Assembly (NCBI GenBank): GCA_034509425.1
Contig: JAVTVJ010000142.1
Span: 124,001 to 188,000 of the forward strand
Direction of reading: 5' to 3'
Origin: Eopsaltria australis
Lineage: Eukaryota > Chordata > Aves > Passeriformes > Petroicidae
DNA length: 64,000 nt
Shown here: positions 25,688-36,700 of the stretch, one piece after another
Position numbering within the stretch: the first letter of the stretch is position 1
Layout: each line of letters begins with the position of its first letter
The notes under the pieces: model-generated
Told to the model about the DNA's origin: nothing
The model's database searches: none
What the model saw: the letters and a program-made list of their open reading frames with translations, nothing else
Made by a program: the position numbers and the translations under genes

Positions 25688-25994
25688 CCAAACCACTCCA
25701 CAACCAACCTACCAACTCCCCAAAACAACACCTACAGTTATTTCCCCCAGTCGCTCGCTCTCCGTTCTCCCTGTCTCCCGCGTTCTTCCGTCTGCAGCGC
25801 TGCGAGAGCCGGAGCTGCCCGGGCCGCCGGCAGCGCCTCCGCCGGGGGCGCGCAGCGTGGGCCGCATGCCCTGCTCTAAAAAAGGGGGTTCTGCTCATTT
25901 ACAGTTCAATATCCAGGTGCTTTTGCTTTCCAAGTATCTCAGCCTCTTTCAGGATAGATTTTCTGACCACTTTACGATAGATTTTTGTAGTGTG

Positions 25995-26011
25995 TTTTTT
26001 TTTTTTTTTTT
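25995..26011. repeat. T17 homopolymer
   Basis: An uninterrupted T17 in intron 1 just downstream of the CpG island. No retroposon body was recognised next to it, so I call it a simple tract. Confidence 0.95.
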
Positions 26012-28209
26012 GCGAGAGATTAAATTTTGCCAGTTTTAAAATGATGAAGCTAGCTCGTTTAAATCGTTATAGTTGGACACAGCCGTCTCTGTCACGGGTT
26101 GCTGGGTTTGCCATCCTCGCCCCCACCCCTAATGTTTTTTGTAAGTGTCTTTGTCAGTTTCTGCAGTTCTTGTAAATTTTTTTTTTAAATAGTAACATTT
26201 TCTAATAAGGACAGGTATCTGGTTTTATTGAGGAAACAATAGTTAATTTTAAGAAGAGCAAGCTAGGAAACCTCCAGATGGAAAAGTCTTGTGCAGATGT
26301 GAGTTGTGTATTTTTATTTTAGAGCACAGTTGCTATTTACTTGAGCCTAAACATTTAATGTATTAAGTTCTTTCAGAGAATGTCCAATATCAAACCTTGG
26401 GGTTTGGCCACAAATATTTCAAATCATTCCAAAGATCATGCAAAGAAGAGAAAATACAGGAAATGTTATCTGTTTTGCAAGATTTGCTTAAATGTGGTGT
26501 AGGGAAAATCAGCTTCAATTTTTTTTTCTAATTTTATAGATAAGATTATTTACTTTGATATTCTCTAAGCAGAGGAATGTGTTAAAAGGCAGGATGGAAT
26601 AAAATTCTATAAACAGGTTCCTAACACAATTGCTATTTTAATGGTCTATTTTACAAGGATGGATTTAGTTTCAGTAATAGTTTTAAGAAGAGTTTTAAAG
26701 AGACATCAAAGTGTCTGAAGTCTTTGTAACAGAGCTAGCCAAAGATCAGAGGGGACAGAAAGTATTTGAAAAGTGCTTCTTACTTTTGCAAAGGTCAGGA
26801 TTATGTATGAAACTACTTTAACCTGTTTTTTTTTCCTTGTAGAATGTTGGCCACACTAAAAGTTGATAGGCTTGTTTTAAGATGGTATTTATGGTAAACC
26901 CTGCATTGTGTTTTGTGCTAAAACATAGCCAGTCTTCAACCTGAAATATTATGTTTTTCAACTCTTTGAAATTCTACTAGAATTGTAAAACTACTTCTTA
27001 ATTGTAAGTGGTTATACTTATCTATAGAAAGGAATTTTGCTCAGAAGTCTTTTATAGGTTCGTACCTTCATAGTTACCCTGTTTTTTTTCTTCTGTTATT
27101 TTGTTTATAAGCCTGCCTGTCAACATACTTGCAGAACCCTGACTGGCCTCACTTTGGAGCTTTCTACAAAAAGGCCTTGTGATTTTTTTTTTCTATGATA
27201 ATTGAGAGGGGTCCCCAGGCTATCTCAGTACTTGCCTTTATCTCTCTTCTGAGTCCACTTTCCTCTCATAGCATGGGCTGTCTGGTTTCACTGGTCTTAA
27301 CCATATTGTGTTTTACAATTAGTTTGGAAGGTCTTGTTGGTAGGCACCATTTTGTTTGTTTCTTGGTAATGTTAGTTTTTTGGGCTATGGTCAATAATAC
27401 AAAGAATAAATAACAGTACAGTAGCATGTAATTCAGTGGGCACAAGTTTCCGCCTACTAACTGGTGGTCCAATGTAGGCAATATGGACATAATGGCATCT
27501 TAAAATGTCTTTATGTATATAAATAGACACATAAATTAATAAAAATATTAATATATTTATTCCAGTGACCTTTTAATTTTTATTTCAATTTTTAAAAATA
27601 TTAAAATGCTGTAAGCAGCATAGGCAATTACCTATTGTCATAGAGTTATTCTTCTGAAGTGATATTTGTAGCTGAAATCAGACCTAGTGGGAGACTTTTT
27701 TTTTTTGCATAAAGTCATTCAGGAAGAAAAGAGTCTTTGTCTCATGACTCTGCTATGCCTGAAAGTTGAAATAATGAAGTGAATACTATCTACATTGTCA
27801 AGCTATCAAGAACAGTGTCCAAAATTAATGCATATATGATTTTTAAATTTTTTTTGAGTCTGCATATAGGTTAGAAGAAGGTTGCTGGTATGCATTAGAA
27901 GAATGTTAAGTAGAGATGGAGCCTCAAAGTAGGAATCTATCGTATTTACTTTTTAGCACTGAAATAGAAGCAACTGCTTTATGAAAATCTGTTAAGTATG
28001 AAAGGATGCCATGTTTAACACTCTTTCTACTTTAGGTTTGAATTACACAGCAATTTAAAGACAGCATACAGAATTTTAGCATGGATAAAAGCAGAAATTC
28101 AGGGGAATAGCTAAATGGTTACGTTCCTGTAGGGCACTTTCAAGCTCTTCCGTAGAGGGCTAGATAAGAGGGGGAGCTTAATGCTGGAAATTCTGAAGGA
28201 GTTTGTTTC

Positions 28210-28515
28210 AAAATCACAGAATCATTTAGTTTGGAAAAGACCTCCATGATTATCAAGTGCAACATTTGACCGATCACCTCTTGTCAATCAGACCATAGCA
28301 CCAAGTGCCATGTCCAGTCATTTCTTGAACTACTCCGGGGTGGTAACTGCACCTCCTCCCTGGGCAGCCTATTCAAATGCTTGACAACCCTTCTCTTGAA
28401 GAAGTTCTTCTTGATGTCAGACTTGAGCCTCTCCTTGTGCAGCTTGAGGCCATTTCCTCTTATTTTCTGGGAGAAGAGGCCAAGCCCCACCTTGCTCCAA
28501 CCCCCTTTCAGGTAG
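28210..28515 (-). repeat. CR1 LINE 3' end, 5'-truncated, reverse orientation (intron 1)
   Basis: Read on the + strand, it starts with ATCACAGAATCATTTAGTTT, which is the reverse of the CR1 terminal ATTCTATGATT-type repeat. It then runs through GGAAAAGACCTCCATGATTA, CTGGGCAGCCTATTCAAATG, GACAACCCTTCTCTTGAAGA, TTGAGGCCATTTCCTCTTAT and GGGAGAAGAGGCCAAGCCCC, to CCCTTTCAGGTAG. All of these follow the CR1 3'-untranslated consensus in order. The copy is about 306 bases and stops sharply, the usual 5' truncation. It is moderately diverged and much better preserved than the relic at the left edge. Confidence 0.95.
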
Positions 28516-29165
28516 AAATACTAATAGTGTGATCACAAGGAACACAATGGTCTATTGTAACAAGAACTGCTTGTACTATTTGTTCTCCTGTGCATGTCTC
28601 GGTGCTTCTAAAACAAAATGCAGTTTTAAAGAGCTTGTAAAATCTCTTGCAGTTCTTGCCCTGGTTTTTGTGCCTTGGCATTTAAAGAAGCCACACAGAA
28701 TCTCCACCTGCAGTTGTACTTTGAAGACCATGAGTCTGAACATGGATCTTTTAAGCAGTGTGTATTCTAAAGCACTCTTATTGTAGGTGGTAATATTTCT
28801 TTTTCTATTGATTAAAATCCATAGAAATACTTTTTCAGTTACATCTAGAGAACAGGATTCTTTCCTTACGGATAGTGGAAAAGGTTCCAGTAGATCTTGA
28901 ATGAATGTCAAAATTAATTGTATCCTCTGTGTTGGAGTGTCATTCTTGGCCTCAAACAAGAATATGGTTATGTTTGCTTTTATATTGTTTTACTACCAAT
29001 AATAATTTTTAATTGCAGCTACACACAGTAAAAAAATTCATATGTTCAATGCAGTGTCAACTGAAAGTACTGCCTGTCATAATTAAAGTTTTTGAGAATG
29101 GGAAGTATGTTCAAAACGTTGAAAGTTTAGGCAACGTATCCCATGAAGGAGAAATATTATTCCTA

Positions 29166-29290
29166 ACATAGGATCAATGAGGTTGGAGAAGACCTCTAAG
29201 ATATTAAATCCAGCCATTAACCTAATACTGCCAAGTCCACCACTAAAATGTGTCCTTAGGCACCACCTCTATATGGTAGACCTAATTTAA
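29166..29290 (-). repeat. CR1 LINE 3' end, short, reverse orientation (intron 1)
   Basis: Motifs in order are ATAGGATCAATGAGGTTGGA, GAAGACCTCTAAGATATTAA, CCAGCCATTAACCTAATACT, GCCAAGTCCACCACTAAAAT and GTGTCCTTAGGCACCAC. These match the reverse complement of the last ~120 bases of CR1. Similarity fades after 29290, so the left (5') end of the element is uncertain. It shares orientation with the copy less than 1 kb upstream but covers only the extreme tail. Confidence 0.9.
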
Positions 29291-29686
29291 AAGCATTACT
29301 AATGCTGGCAACTTGCTGGAGTGGATTCTGGGGTTTTGATCCAAGTTAGCTAGTAATGAGTACGGAGTAATTAGTCTCTGAAGTAAAAGACAGTCTTTGA
29401 AGAGATTCCAGTGTCAGTGGCTCTTCTTCATGTAACCTCTCAGATTAATAGTAAGATACAAAACTGGTTATGTGCTTTATGGTTACTGTATTTAGGCACT
29501 ATACTATATATAGTAAATGTATGGTGAAATCATTCTTTTCTACTGTTACTATTCTACAGCTATTCATATTTCAAGACTTTATAAACAGCTCTGATAATAC
29601 TAATTTTTGAACTGTTAAGCAGTAGTTATAAGGGCCTGAGACTTTTATCTGTACTTTTAATTGGCACTATTTTCTTTTTCTTACAG

Positions 29687-29781
29687 TGGTGGGAAGGACA
29701 GTTGTTATAATATGATGCAGTGCGTTGCTGCTGGGCATCAGATCGTTGCTCTAGCCAACTTAAGACCTCCTGAAAATACAG
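29687..29781 (+). CDS. DPH6: DPH6 coding exon 2 (residues 8 to 40, ATP-binding PP-loop)
   Basis: This 95-base exon completes Ser8 and encodes GGKDSCYNMMQCVAAGHQIV followed by ALANLRPPENT and the first base of Gly40. With Ser8 it supplies SGGKDS (residues 8-13), the pyrophosphate-binding PP-loop of N-type ATP pyrophosphatases, which holds ATP while the diphthine carboxylate is adenylated. The ALANL segment is also typical of the family. The acceptor is a pyrimidine-rich tract ending TTACAG and the donor is ACAG|GTATGA. No frameshift or stop is present, and all PP-loop residues are intact, so the gene looks functional here. Confidence 0.96.
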
Positions 29782-32023
29782 GTATGAAAGCCACATTTTT
29801 TACAGAAATTTTTAAAAAAATATATTAAAAACAATGGAATCACAACCATGCCTGAATTAAATTCCTTTATGTGTTTTTATATAGTGCTGCATGTTGAAGG
29901 CCAATATAGAAACTTAAAAGAGGTAGAAAAAAGAAAATGTTATGGAGATATATTAAATGTATTTTTCCTTAAAGGGATAAAAGAGTCCAGAAGAAGACAA
30001 GATCTGTAAAAGAAGGGCTTACACAATCTGAAGATGAGAATATAGATATCCTGCTGGTAAACAAAGGGATTGTGTGAGTTCAGTAGCATAAATGCTAAAA
30101 GGTGATAGATTATGTTATCAACCAAAACTAGCACCGTACTTCCAGAAATGCTTTAAACTGGTGCAAAACTAAATGCTGTAAACCATTCCAGCTGCCAAAA
30201 ATGTGCCATTGTGCTGCTGCTCATCCATTTTTATCTTTGTGTGTTCTTCTCCATTATTCTAACCCAGCATCTGAGAACTGCATTGAGGAACTGATGTGAG
30301 TTGGAATTGACCTTGATGCACATATTTTTCCTGGTTTTTCCTTCCTTTTAGGTTGGAATGATTTTTTGATCAGTTTCTCACAGGCTTCATTTCTATGAAA
30401 GAGGGTGGGAGAAACTCGGGTAGTCAGTGGTAAGGTGAGAGGGTGAACTAAGTATTTGTATATTGGACTAAAGCACAAATTGAAGTGAGACTGGAAAAGC
30501 AAGAGAGTTGTTTCCAGTTGGTAGGAGAGAACGCTAGAGTGTGTTAACTAAGTTCACTGTTCAACATATGCTAAGCAATTAAGTATGGTATTTGGTAACT
30601 GTATAGTAGGAGGGTACACAGAAAGGAAAGGAAAAAAGGAGCTGCCATCACAAATGAGTCACAGGCAGAACTGGCAAATGCTAGGAGAGTAGAGGAACAA
30701 TTTATTTTCTGGGTAGCTAGGACATAATAATCTCTAATCTAGTTGAAATATGTTGTCTTCAAACTAATTTATCCACATCAGAAATGTAGAATATTGTCAT
30801 TAAAATCATAAAATGCTCTCTTTAAGTGTGTAGTTGGAAATTTTATAGAAAGTTAATTGAGGTGCTTCAGGCAATAGTGGATTCTATGCCATTCTTTTTA
30901 TTTTATCTTGTACCACTGTTGCCTGGAGAGTCTCAATTAATAAAGAAACTGTGTATTCTAAGCAGAATATCACTTAAAGACCTTGTCATGTTCATGTATG
31001 TTGAAATCACTGAATTTTCCTTTAAATCTATTCTTCTGGTCTAGGTTGGTTAGTTGTGGTTAGGGGTTTGGATTTGCCTGTTTTGTGTTGTGTGGCATCA
31101 AAGGTGACTGACCTAATTCTTACTTCACAAATTAGTTATCTTGATCAGTTACAGACCTTTTTCTTTGCAAGATGTGCTACATAGCTATGCAGCACAAGTG
31201 CTTGATATCTCTATGTAAATTCAGAGAAGTACCAGTGTTACAAATTAGCATTAAAACAATGAACTGTGGTAGCTTGTAATAAAGTGGAGATTTCACTAAT
31301 AATGATGTATTACTTTATCAATCTGTTTGAAATATTATCGGAAAAAATTTTATGTAAATGGTTTATTGTGTAGTTTGAGATATAATTCTAATTCACGATG
31401 TCTGCATTTTAACTGGTTTTTTCCTAATCTGCTCACTACAAACTGCTTGTAAGCAAATTTGATTAATTTTTTTCTCCTGGTAAAGGAAATAGGTTTTTGT
31501 TTATTAAACAGTGTCAAAACATTATAGAGGTCTACTTTTATTCTACCTAAGCAGAGATAGGCTTCTTTCATGATGACCATGATAACAATTTTAACAGTAA
31601 AGTTTTTGCAAATTTTGACCTATTGCTTGTTCTCAGTGTTGCAGTGCATTACAAATTTCTTGCTGTGAGTATGTTGAAATAGATCTGGGTTTGTGCCTCT
31701 GACCTGTGTTCCTATTAAAATTACCATGTAAATAGGAGCTGAATTGGATCGATATGAGATTTTTTGGATGAAGCAGGAAGAAGGAAAGACCACAATTTGC
31801 AAATAGGCAGCATGTTTGTGACAGATGTCTTCCTCTCCATACGTCTGTTGGGTGGAGAAATCTATTTTTTTTCTTTCCATGTTTATAGTGGTGTTGTCAC
31901 CAAACATCTGTTTGTGAACTGAAAAATATTAACATTTAGATTTTCTCAGTGCTTTGTAGTATTGTGATTATCTGTAATTGTTGAAACAATGTACCTAATA
32001 TGGTTGTTTCTTAATTGTGGCAG
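29782..32023 (+). other. DPH6: DPH6 intron 2
   Basis: This 2242-base phase-1 intron is bounded by GTATGA and a TTGTGGCAG acceptor. I see no repeat, RNA gene or credible open reading frame in it; the short frames on both strands look random. Confidence 0.92.
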
Positions 32024-32217
32024 GGCAGACTGATGAATTGGACAGCTATATGTATCAGACAGTAGGACACCATGCCATTGACCTATATGCTGATGCATTG
32101 GATTTGCCACTCTATCGTGGCTTTATAAAAGGTACCAGTGTAAATACTGGAAGATTGTATACTGTATGCCAGGAAGATGAGGTTGAAGACCTTTACCAGC
32201 TCATGAAACTTGTTAAG
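32024..32217 (+). CDS. DPH6: DPH6 coding exon 3 (residues 40 to 104)
   Basis: This 194-base exon completes Gly40 and encodes QTDELDSYMYQTVGHHAIDL, then a segment ending LYQLMKLVK. The DELDSYMYQTVGH block is a hallmark of DPH6 and its archaeal relatives, and DEVEDLY is also conserved. The acceptor is GGCAG|GGCAG; using the second CAG, four bases downstream, would create an immediate TGA, which fixes the first. The donor AAG|GTATGC leaves phase 0 after residue 104. Residues 71-72 read RG where I recall RR in mammals, a minor difference. The next exon should begin with a Glu/Lys-rich stretch, but nothing matching is found before 64000. Confidence 0.96.
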
Positions 32218-33489
32218 GTATGCTGATTGAAAACAATTATATAGTTGGGGTAATGATATTGCTTAACTTATTTATGAATTTAAGTAAATGATCCACTTAG
32301 GTATTTAAGGAAAGCTTTAGAGAAAAAATGAAACACTTTTACAGGTCTTATTTCTATTCCTTTCTTCTTCCTTTCACTGTAAATATATTGTGTAACCTAT
32401 ATTCCTTTCCCCCAATGTAAATCACACTTATTAATCCTCATTTCAAGCCAAAACCTTTTTCCTGTTTAATAAAAACACCTGTAACAGGTGCTTATCATGT
32501 CCAACAAAAAATGTAATTGTGACAATCATCTATAAATAGAATTTTTAGGTCATTTGGCACTTGAAATAATGTATCGCTTGATTCCTGTAATGAGAGATCT
32601 TTTGGATTTTGTGCATTTATAAATGTGTGGAAAGTAATGTCTAGACATTTCCATTTGAGTACACTTATGATGTGTAAACCAGAATCTGTGATTTTTTTGT
32701 ATGTTGCAAATCATTCTCCAATTATTACAGAAGGTTTTACAATGATAATTTTGATTCTGGTAGCCCTGTGATTATATTCTAATATATGACATAGTAGCTA
32801 TAACATGTATCCGTCCTTTTTAGCTAGAAAATCAATTAAAGAGAGACAATGAGCCCACTTTCTAAACGACTTAAAATTTATTCTCTGTTCTTTTTCAAAA
32901 TCTTTCATATAGTACTTTATTTATACCAATGTTAAATCAGATCTCATTGAAAAAAATAGAAAACCTCCTGTTGACTCTAGGGGTTTTCCACAATGTTTGA
33001 GTGAACGTGCTATGTCCATTCCAGCAAATTGTGTTGATTACTGCAGTGCACAGTACTAAAACCAATAAAATGTTCAGAAAATCCCAACTGCGATTTTAAA
33101 GAAAGTAAATATGTAATTTTATTGGTCAAACTGGTATGAACTACTTAATGAAACTTCAGGTGCAGGTGTTTGTGTAGTCTTCATGTCAGGTGTTGAACAT
33201 TTTCTAGCTCTCTTTCCTTCATTAAAATGAGAATTGAGATTCATGAACTGAAATACTTCAGGCTTTATTCTGTGTTCAGTTAAAAAAAACCAAATTGCAG
33301 GTAAGACCTAAGAATGTGGTTTGAATTCAGAGTGCTTCCTGAACCATCTTGGAGTGAAATGTTACGTCTTCTAAGCGTTTTTGGCAAGCAAATCTTGTTC
33401 TGCTGAAGTAAAATCAAGATCATCCACCTGTGTTAGAGTATGAGACTAAGGAACGGACGAACAGTTCATGTAGGTGGTACAGCCTCGAG

Positions 33490-33727
33490 TGGTGCTGGAG
33501 AGGTTTAGGTTGGATATTAGGAAATATTTCTTTACTGAAAGGGGTATCAAGCGTCGGAACAGGCTGCTCAGGGAAATGGTTGAGTCACTGTCTCTGGAGG
33601 TATTTAAAAGTAGTGTAGACTGGGTGCCTAGGGACATGGTTTAGTGGTGGACTTGGCAGTGTTAGGTTAATGCTTGGACTCAATGATTTCAAGGGTCTTT
33701 TGCAACCTAAATGATTGTATGATTATG
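33490..33727 (+). repeat. CR1 LINE 3' end, 5'-truncated, forward orientation (intron 3)
   Basis: The element begins near GGTGCTGGAGAGGTTTAGGT and continues TGGATATTAGGAAATATTTC, CGGAACAGGCTGCTCAGGGA, TGGTTGAGTCACTGTCTCTG, GAGGTATTTAAAAG, CTAGGGACATGGTTTAGTGG and TGGACTTGGCAGTGTTAGGT. It ends in the diagnostic terminal ATGATTGTATGATTATG repeat. All are in CR1 order. It is truncated at the 5' end as usual. Short frames here, such as 33430-33618, are part of the repeat and not genes. Confidence 0.95.
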
Positions 33728-36700
33728 CTCTAGAGTGCTTCACAGAGGTTTTAAATGGAATGTGCATATCCTGCAGTACGGGAATCGAAAGAAATATGAT
33801 ACAGCAGTTTTAAATTATTTTTGAACCACGATGGTATTAGAAATTAAAAGGACTGATATCTACTGTCTCTTAAAGCTGCATGCTAACAGCTTTCTGCTGC
33901 TGGGTAAGGTAATAAATTACTGATCAATTTAATTAAAAATGGGCAAATTAGTGGCAATTAAGATGGTACTTCCTCTACGATTTTTGCTGTCTTTGGAGGA
34001 ATGGATCCCTGACATAAATTAATGCTAGTGTTAAATCTTGACAACTTCTGCTTTGGAAGTTTGTACATGATAATTATAACTATAGCTGAAAGAGATGTTA
34101 TCATGTTGTCTGGAACTATATAACTATTTCTTTCCTGTATAGAAATATTAATCCCATTATATGATATCTTAAAGTCATAAATTTTAACAATACACTGCCT
34201 TTATATTAGACTTTGTGTAACAATGTCTTTACAGTCAAACATAGGTATGAAATTCTGATACAAAAGTTTCAGTAAGTGTCTTGCATATTTTGATGGAGAA
34301 TTGCAAAAATATGAAGGGAAATAAACTACAGCAACTGTAGTATTTTAGTTTTAAAAAGACTACTAACTTTCTGTGTGTTAGCAGTAACTTTGAAAGCTTT
34401 CTGGTTTTATTTTTTCACATTTTTTGATAACTGCTGTCTAGTACCCTTACTATTTAAGTCTTAATTGCTGAGGATTTTGCTTTAGTTTTTTCCCCCAGAT
34501 GTTAATAGTTTTAAACAGAGAAGTCAGTTTGCATTCTCTTGAAGGGAGGGGATGAATTCTGTGGAAGCCTTGTCTAAACCATCTTTGAGTGATTGTAATT
34601 TTAAAACACTGGTCAAATAACTCAGCTCTTTTTTTCAGTCAAAAAAACCCCTTGGTTTGGGGCCAAGACTACAGGAAAGGTGTGTCTAAGTCAAAATCAC
34701 ATAGTGTACTTTACTTTCCATTGGCAAAGAATGCTTCAATTGCAAGTACTTATTTAGTAAAAAATTAAAACAAAACATTTTTTAAAAAACTGTGTGAATT
34801 TGTAAGTATACAATGTTTTTAAAAACAATGTTGCGAGAACAAGATTTCTAAAAAATTAGATATTCCCTCACAGTTCTGGGAAGCCCAAGGCAACAGTCCT
34901 GTTCTAGTTCATGTGACTCAGTGAGTGATATTGTCAATGACTGTAAACCTATTAATTTTATTGTCACAAACCCAGGTGATTGATAGGTATAAAGGAAATT
35001 TATATCTATTTTTTAGTTCCCTAATGCCATGTTTGAGATCCTGTATTCAGTATATATTTTGAAACATATCAGAGTACTTATATGATGTCTAAATGTATCT
35101 TACTATGCAGTCTTCACCTGACAGTAGAATATTTACTTCATGAGACATGCAAATCCTGAACGCTGAACAATAATTTAATCTCCTCTCAGTGTTACTGAAT
35201 AGGGATTACTGATATCCTTGTTTGTCCGTGTTAGTTACTGTCTGTATTGGAGATTTTCCCAGCCAAGCCTGTAAGCACTAGAGTTTCTCAGTTACCTGAA
35301 TTATCTTTCAGGGGTTTTATAATGGCTCTTTCTTTGAAATGTGGTGAGAAACTGTATTTCTTTTCCTCTTGTGGCAGGAAAGACTGGAGCATGAAGGCAT
35401 TTTTGTGAAATTTTCTTACAACATTTCAATTTAGGCAATATTTAACTGTTTTCTCCCCTTTTCAATGTAATTATTATCTTGTTCAAATAATACAGTGATG
35501 TTTCATGCAAGCACATGCAGAAGCGGTATTAGATGGGTTGAATGTGGGATTGTTTTCTGTATCTCATGGAACTATGGCTGAATATTTTTTTAGGGCAATG
35601 GTTGTAGCAACTTCCAAACAGACCAATGCAAGATATTTTATTTTCAGTAGACAATTCTGTCCTCTTTCAAATTTCTTGCCTTATCTGCTCTACTCCGTAA
35701 GTCTTTGCCTTTGGTAAGTTTCCATTGCTGAAGTAATTTGTAGAATTCTTGAACTAGGGAAAAATGTGTTTCTTCTAGATCTTCTTTTTTGTATTTTTTT
35801 GATGATATGCTTAATTACTTTTTTTTTAAATTAGTATTTTAAGAATTGATTCTTAGTGTAGTTTTTTTATATTTCCCCATGTTTATTATAAATCATGCAA
35901 ATGAATTTTTTGTGGATTTTCAGTTTCAACATGTTATTTCTGTCAGTCTTTTTTGTTGTGCTCTTTGTGGATTTAGAACCTGCAAGCTTTCAAAAAATAT
36001 GGAGTTCACTTGAAATAAATTTATATATTGGCTCTCAGGACTGAAGAAATATTAATTATGAAATCATCCATTGATCATCAGCTGAAAAATAAATATTAAT
36101 GTTGGATATATTGGATGTATGAAACATTTGAATAATAGTAGCCTTTGCTTGTGGCACTGTTTCATTTTATCAGTGATGTGGAAGGGAAAGAAAGGAAATT
36201 TATTTTCTAAAATATCGTCACACTCTGACACAGTGATCTTACAATGCTAACAATAGGTCAGTCACAAAGAATAAGTAATACTTTTTAGTTTCACAAGTAA
36301 AGAGCTTAATAATACAGTGTGACTCCCATATTTAATTAATACTTTTTAAGCATAGGATCATTATTTCTTTGAATGGTCCCACTCTGATGTTTACTGAAGA
36401 CAGAAAGTATTCCTGTCCGAAACATAAAATTTCAACAGCAATGCAATTTTAGATGTTACTTAAGATACTTCATCTCAGACAAAGTACTTGATCTTTGTGG
36501 GTTCAGGGGGAATAGAACTAACTTAGTTCTTATCAGTTTCAGTGAAATTCCCTGAGATTTCTTCAGAAAACAGTTCTTCAGGGTTTGAGATGAATGGATG
36601 AAATATGAGGTTATTCTGTGGCCTTCAGAAAGGGATTAATTCCCTCACGGAACATAAAACTTTCAATTCCTTGATGTTGCTAATAGTCTTCCATGCTAAG

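Larger units (their letters stand above)
24450..25868. promoter_or_regulatory. DPH6: CpG-island promoter of DPH6
   Basis: GC content and CpG density rise abruptly here against AT-rich flanks, and the island spans the DPH6 start codon. A C/A-rich low-complexity stretch at about 25620-25735 interrupts it, and CpG-rich sequence resumes at 25750-25868. GC-box cores (GGGGCGG) are visible at 24736-24742 and 25543-25549. TGCGCA cores reminiscent of NRF1 half sites occur near 25066 and 25158. I see no convincing TATA box near the ATG, as expected for a housekeeping gene with dispersed initiation. The exact transcription start cannot be placed from sequence alone. Such islands often fire in both directions, and mammals have a divergent transcript at this promoter (recalled). 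Confidence 0.88.
25285..29686 (+). other. DPH6: DPH6 intron 1
   Basis: This 4402-base phase-2 intron interrupts the Ser8 codon. Its first 580 bases are CpG island. It then holds a C8/C8/A11 tract, a T17 tract, and two CR1 3' ends on the minus strand at 28210-28515 and 29166-29290. A 127-codon minus-strand frame at 28576-28959 lies between the CR1 copies; I do not recognise it and treat it as chance. Nothing else is recognisable. Confidence 0.9.

Noticed and set aside
28576..28959. 127-codon minus-strand frame in intron 1
   Set aside because: No family recognised, antisense within an intron, and overlapped by an 85-codon frame on the other strand. It is probably chance.
33430..33637. Overlapping 62- and 63-codon frames
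   Set aside because: They lie in or across the CR1 3' end, which is untranslated in the parent element.
35376..35420. Candidate DPH6 exon 4 after a GGCAG acceptor (GGCAG|GAAAGACTGGAGC)
   Set aside because: The translation does not resemble the expected Glu/Lys-rich lead or the GAILSDYQR-like motif, and no donor in suitable phase follows.
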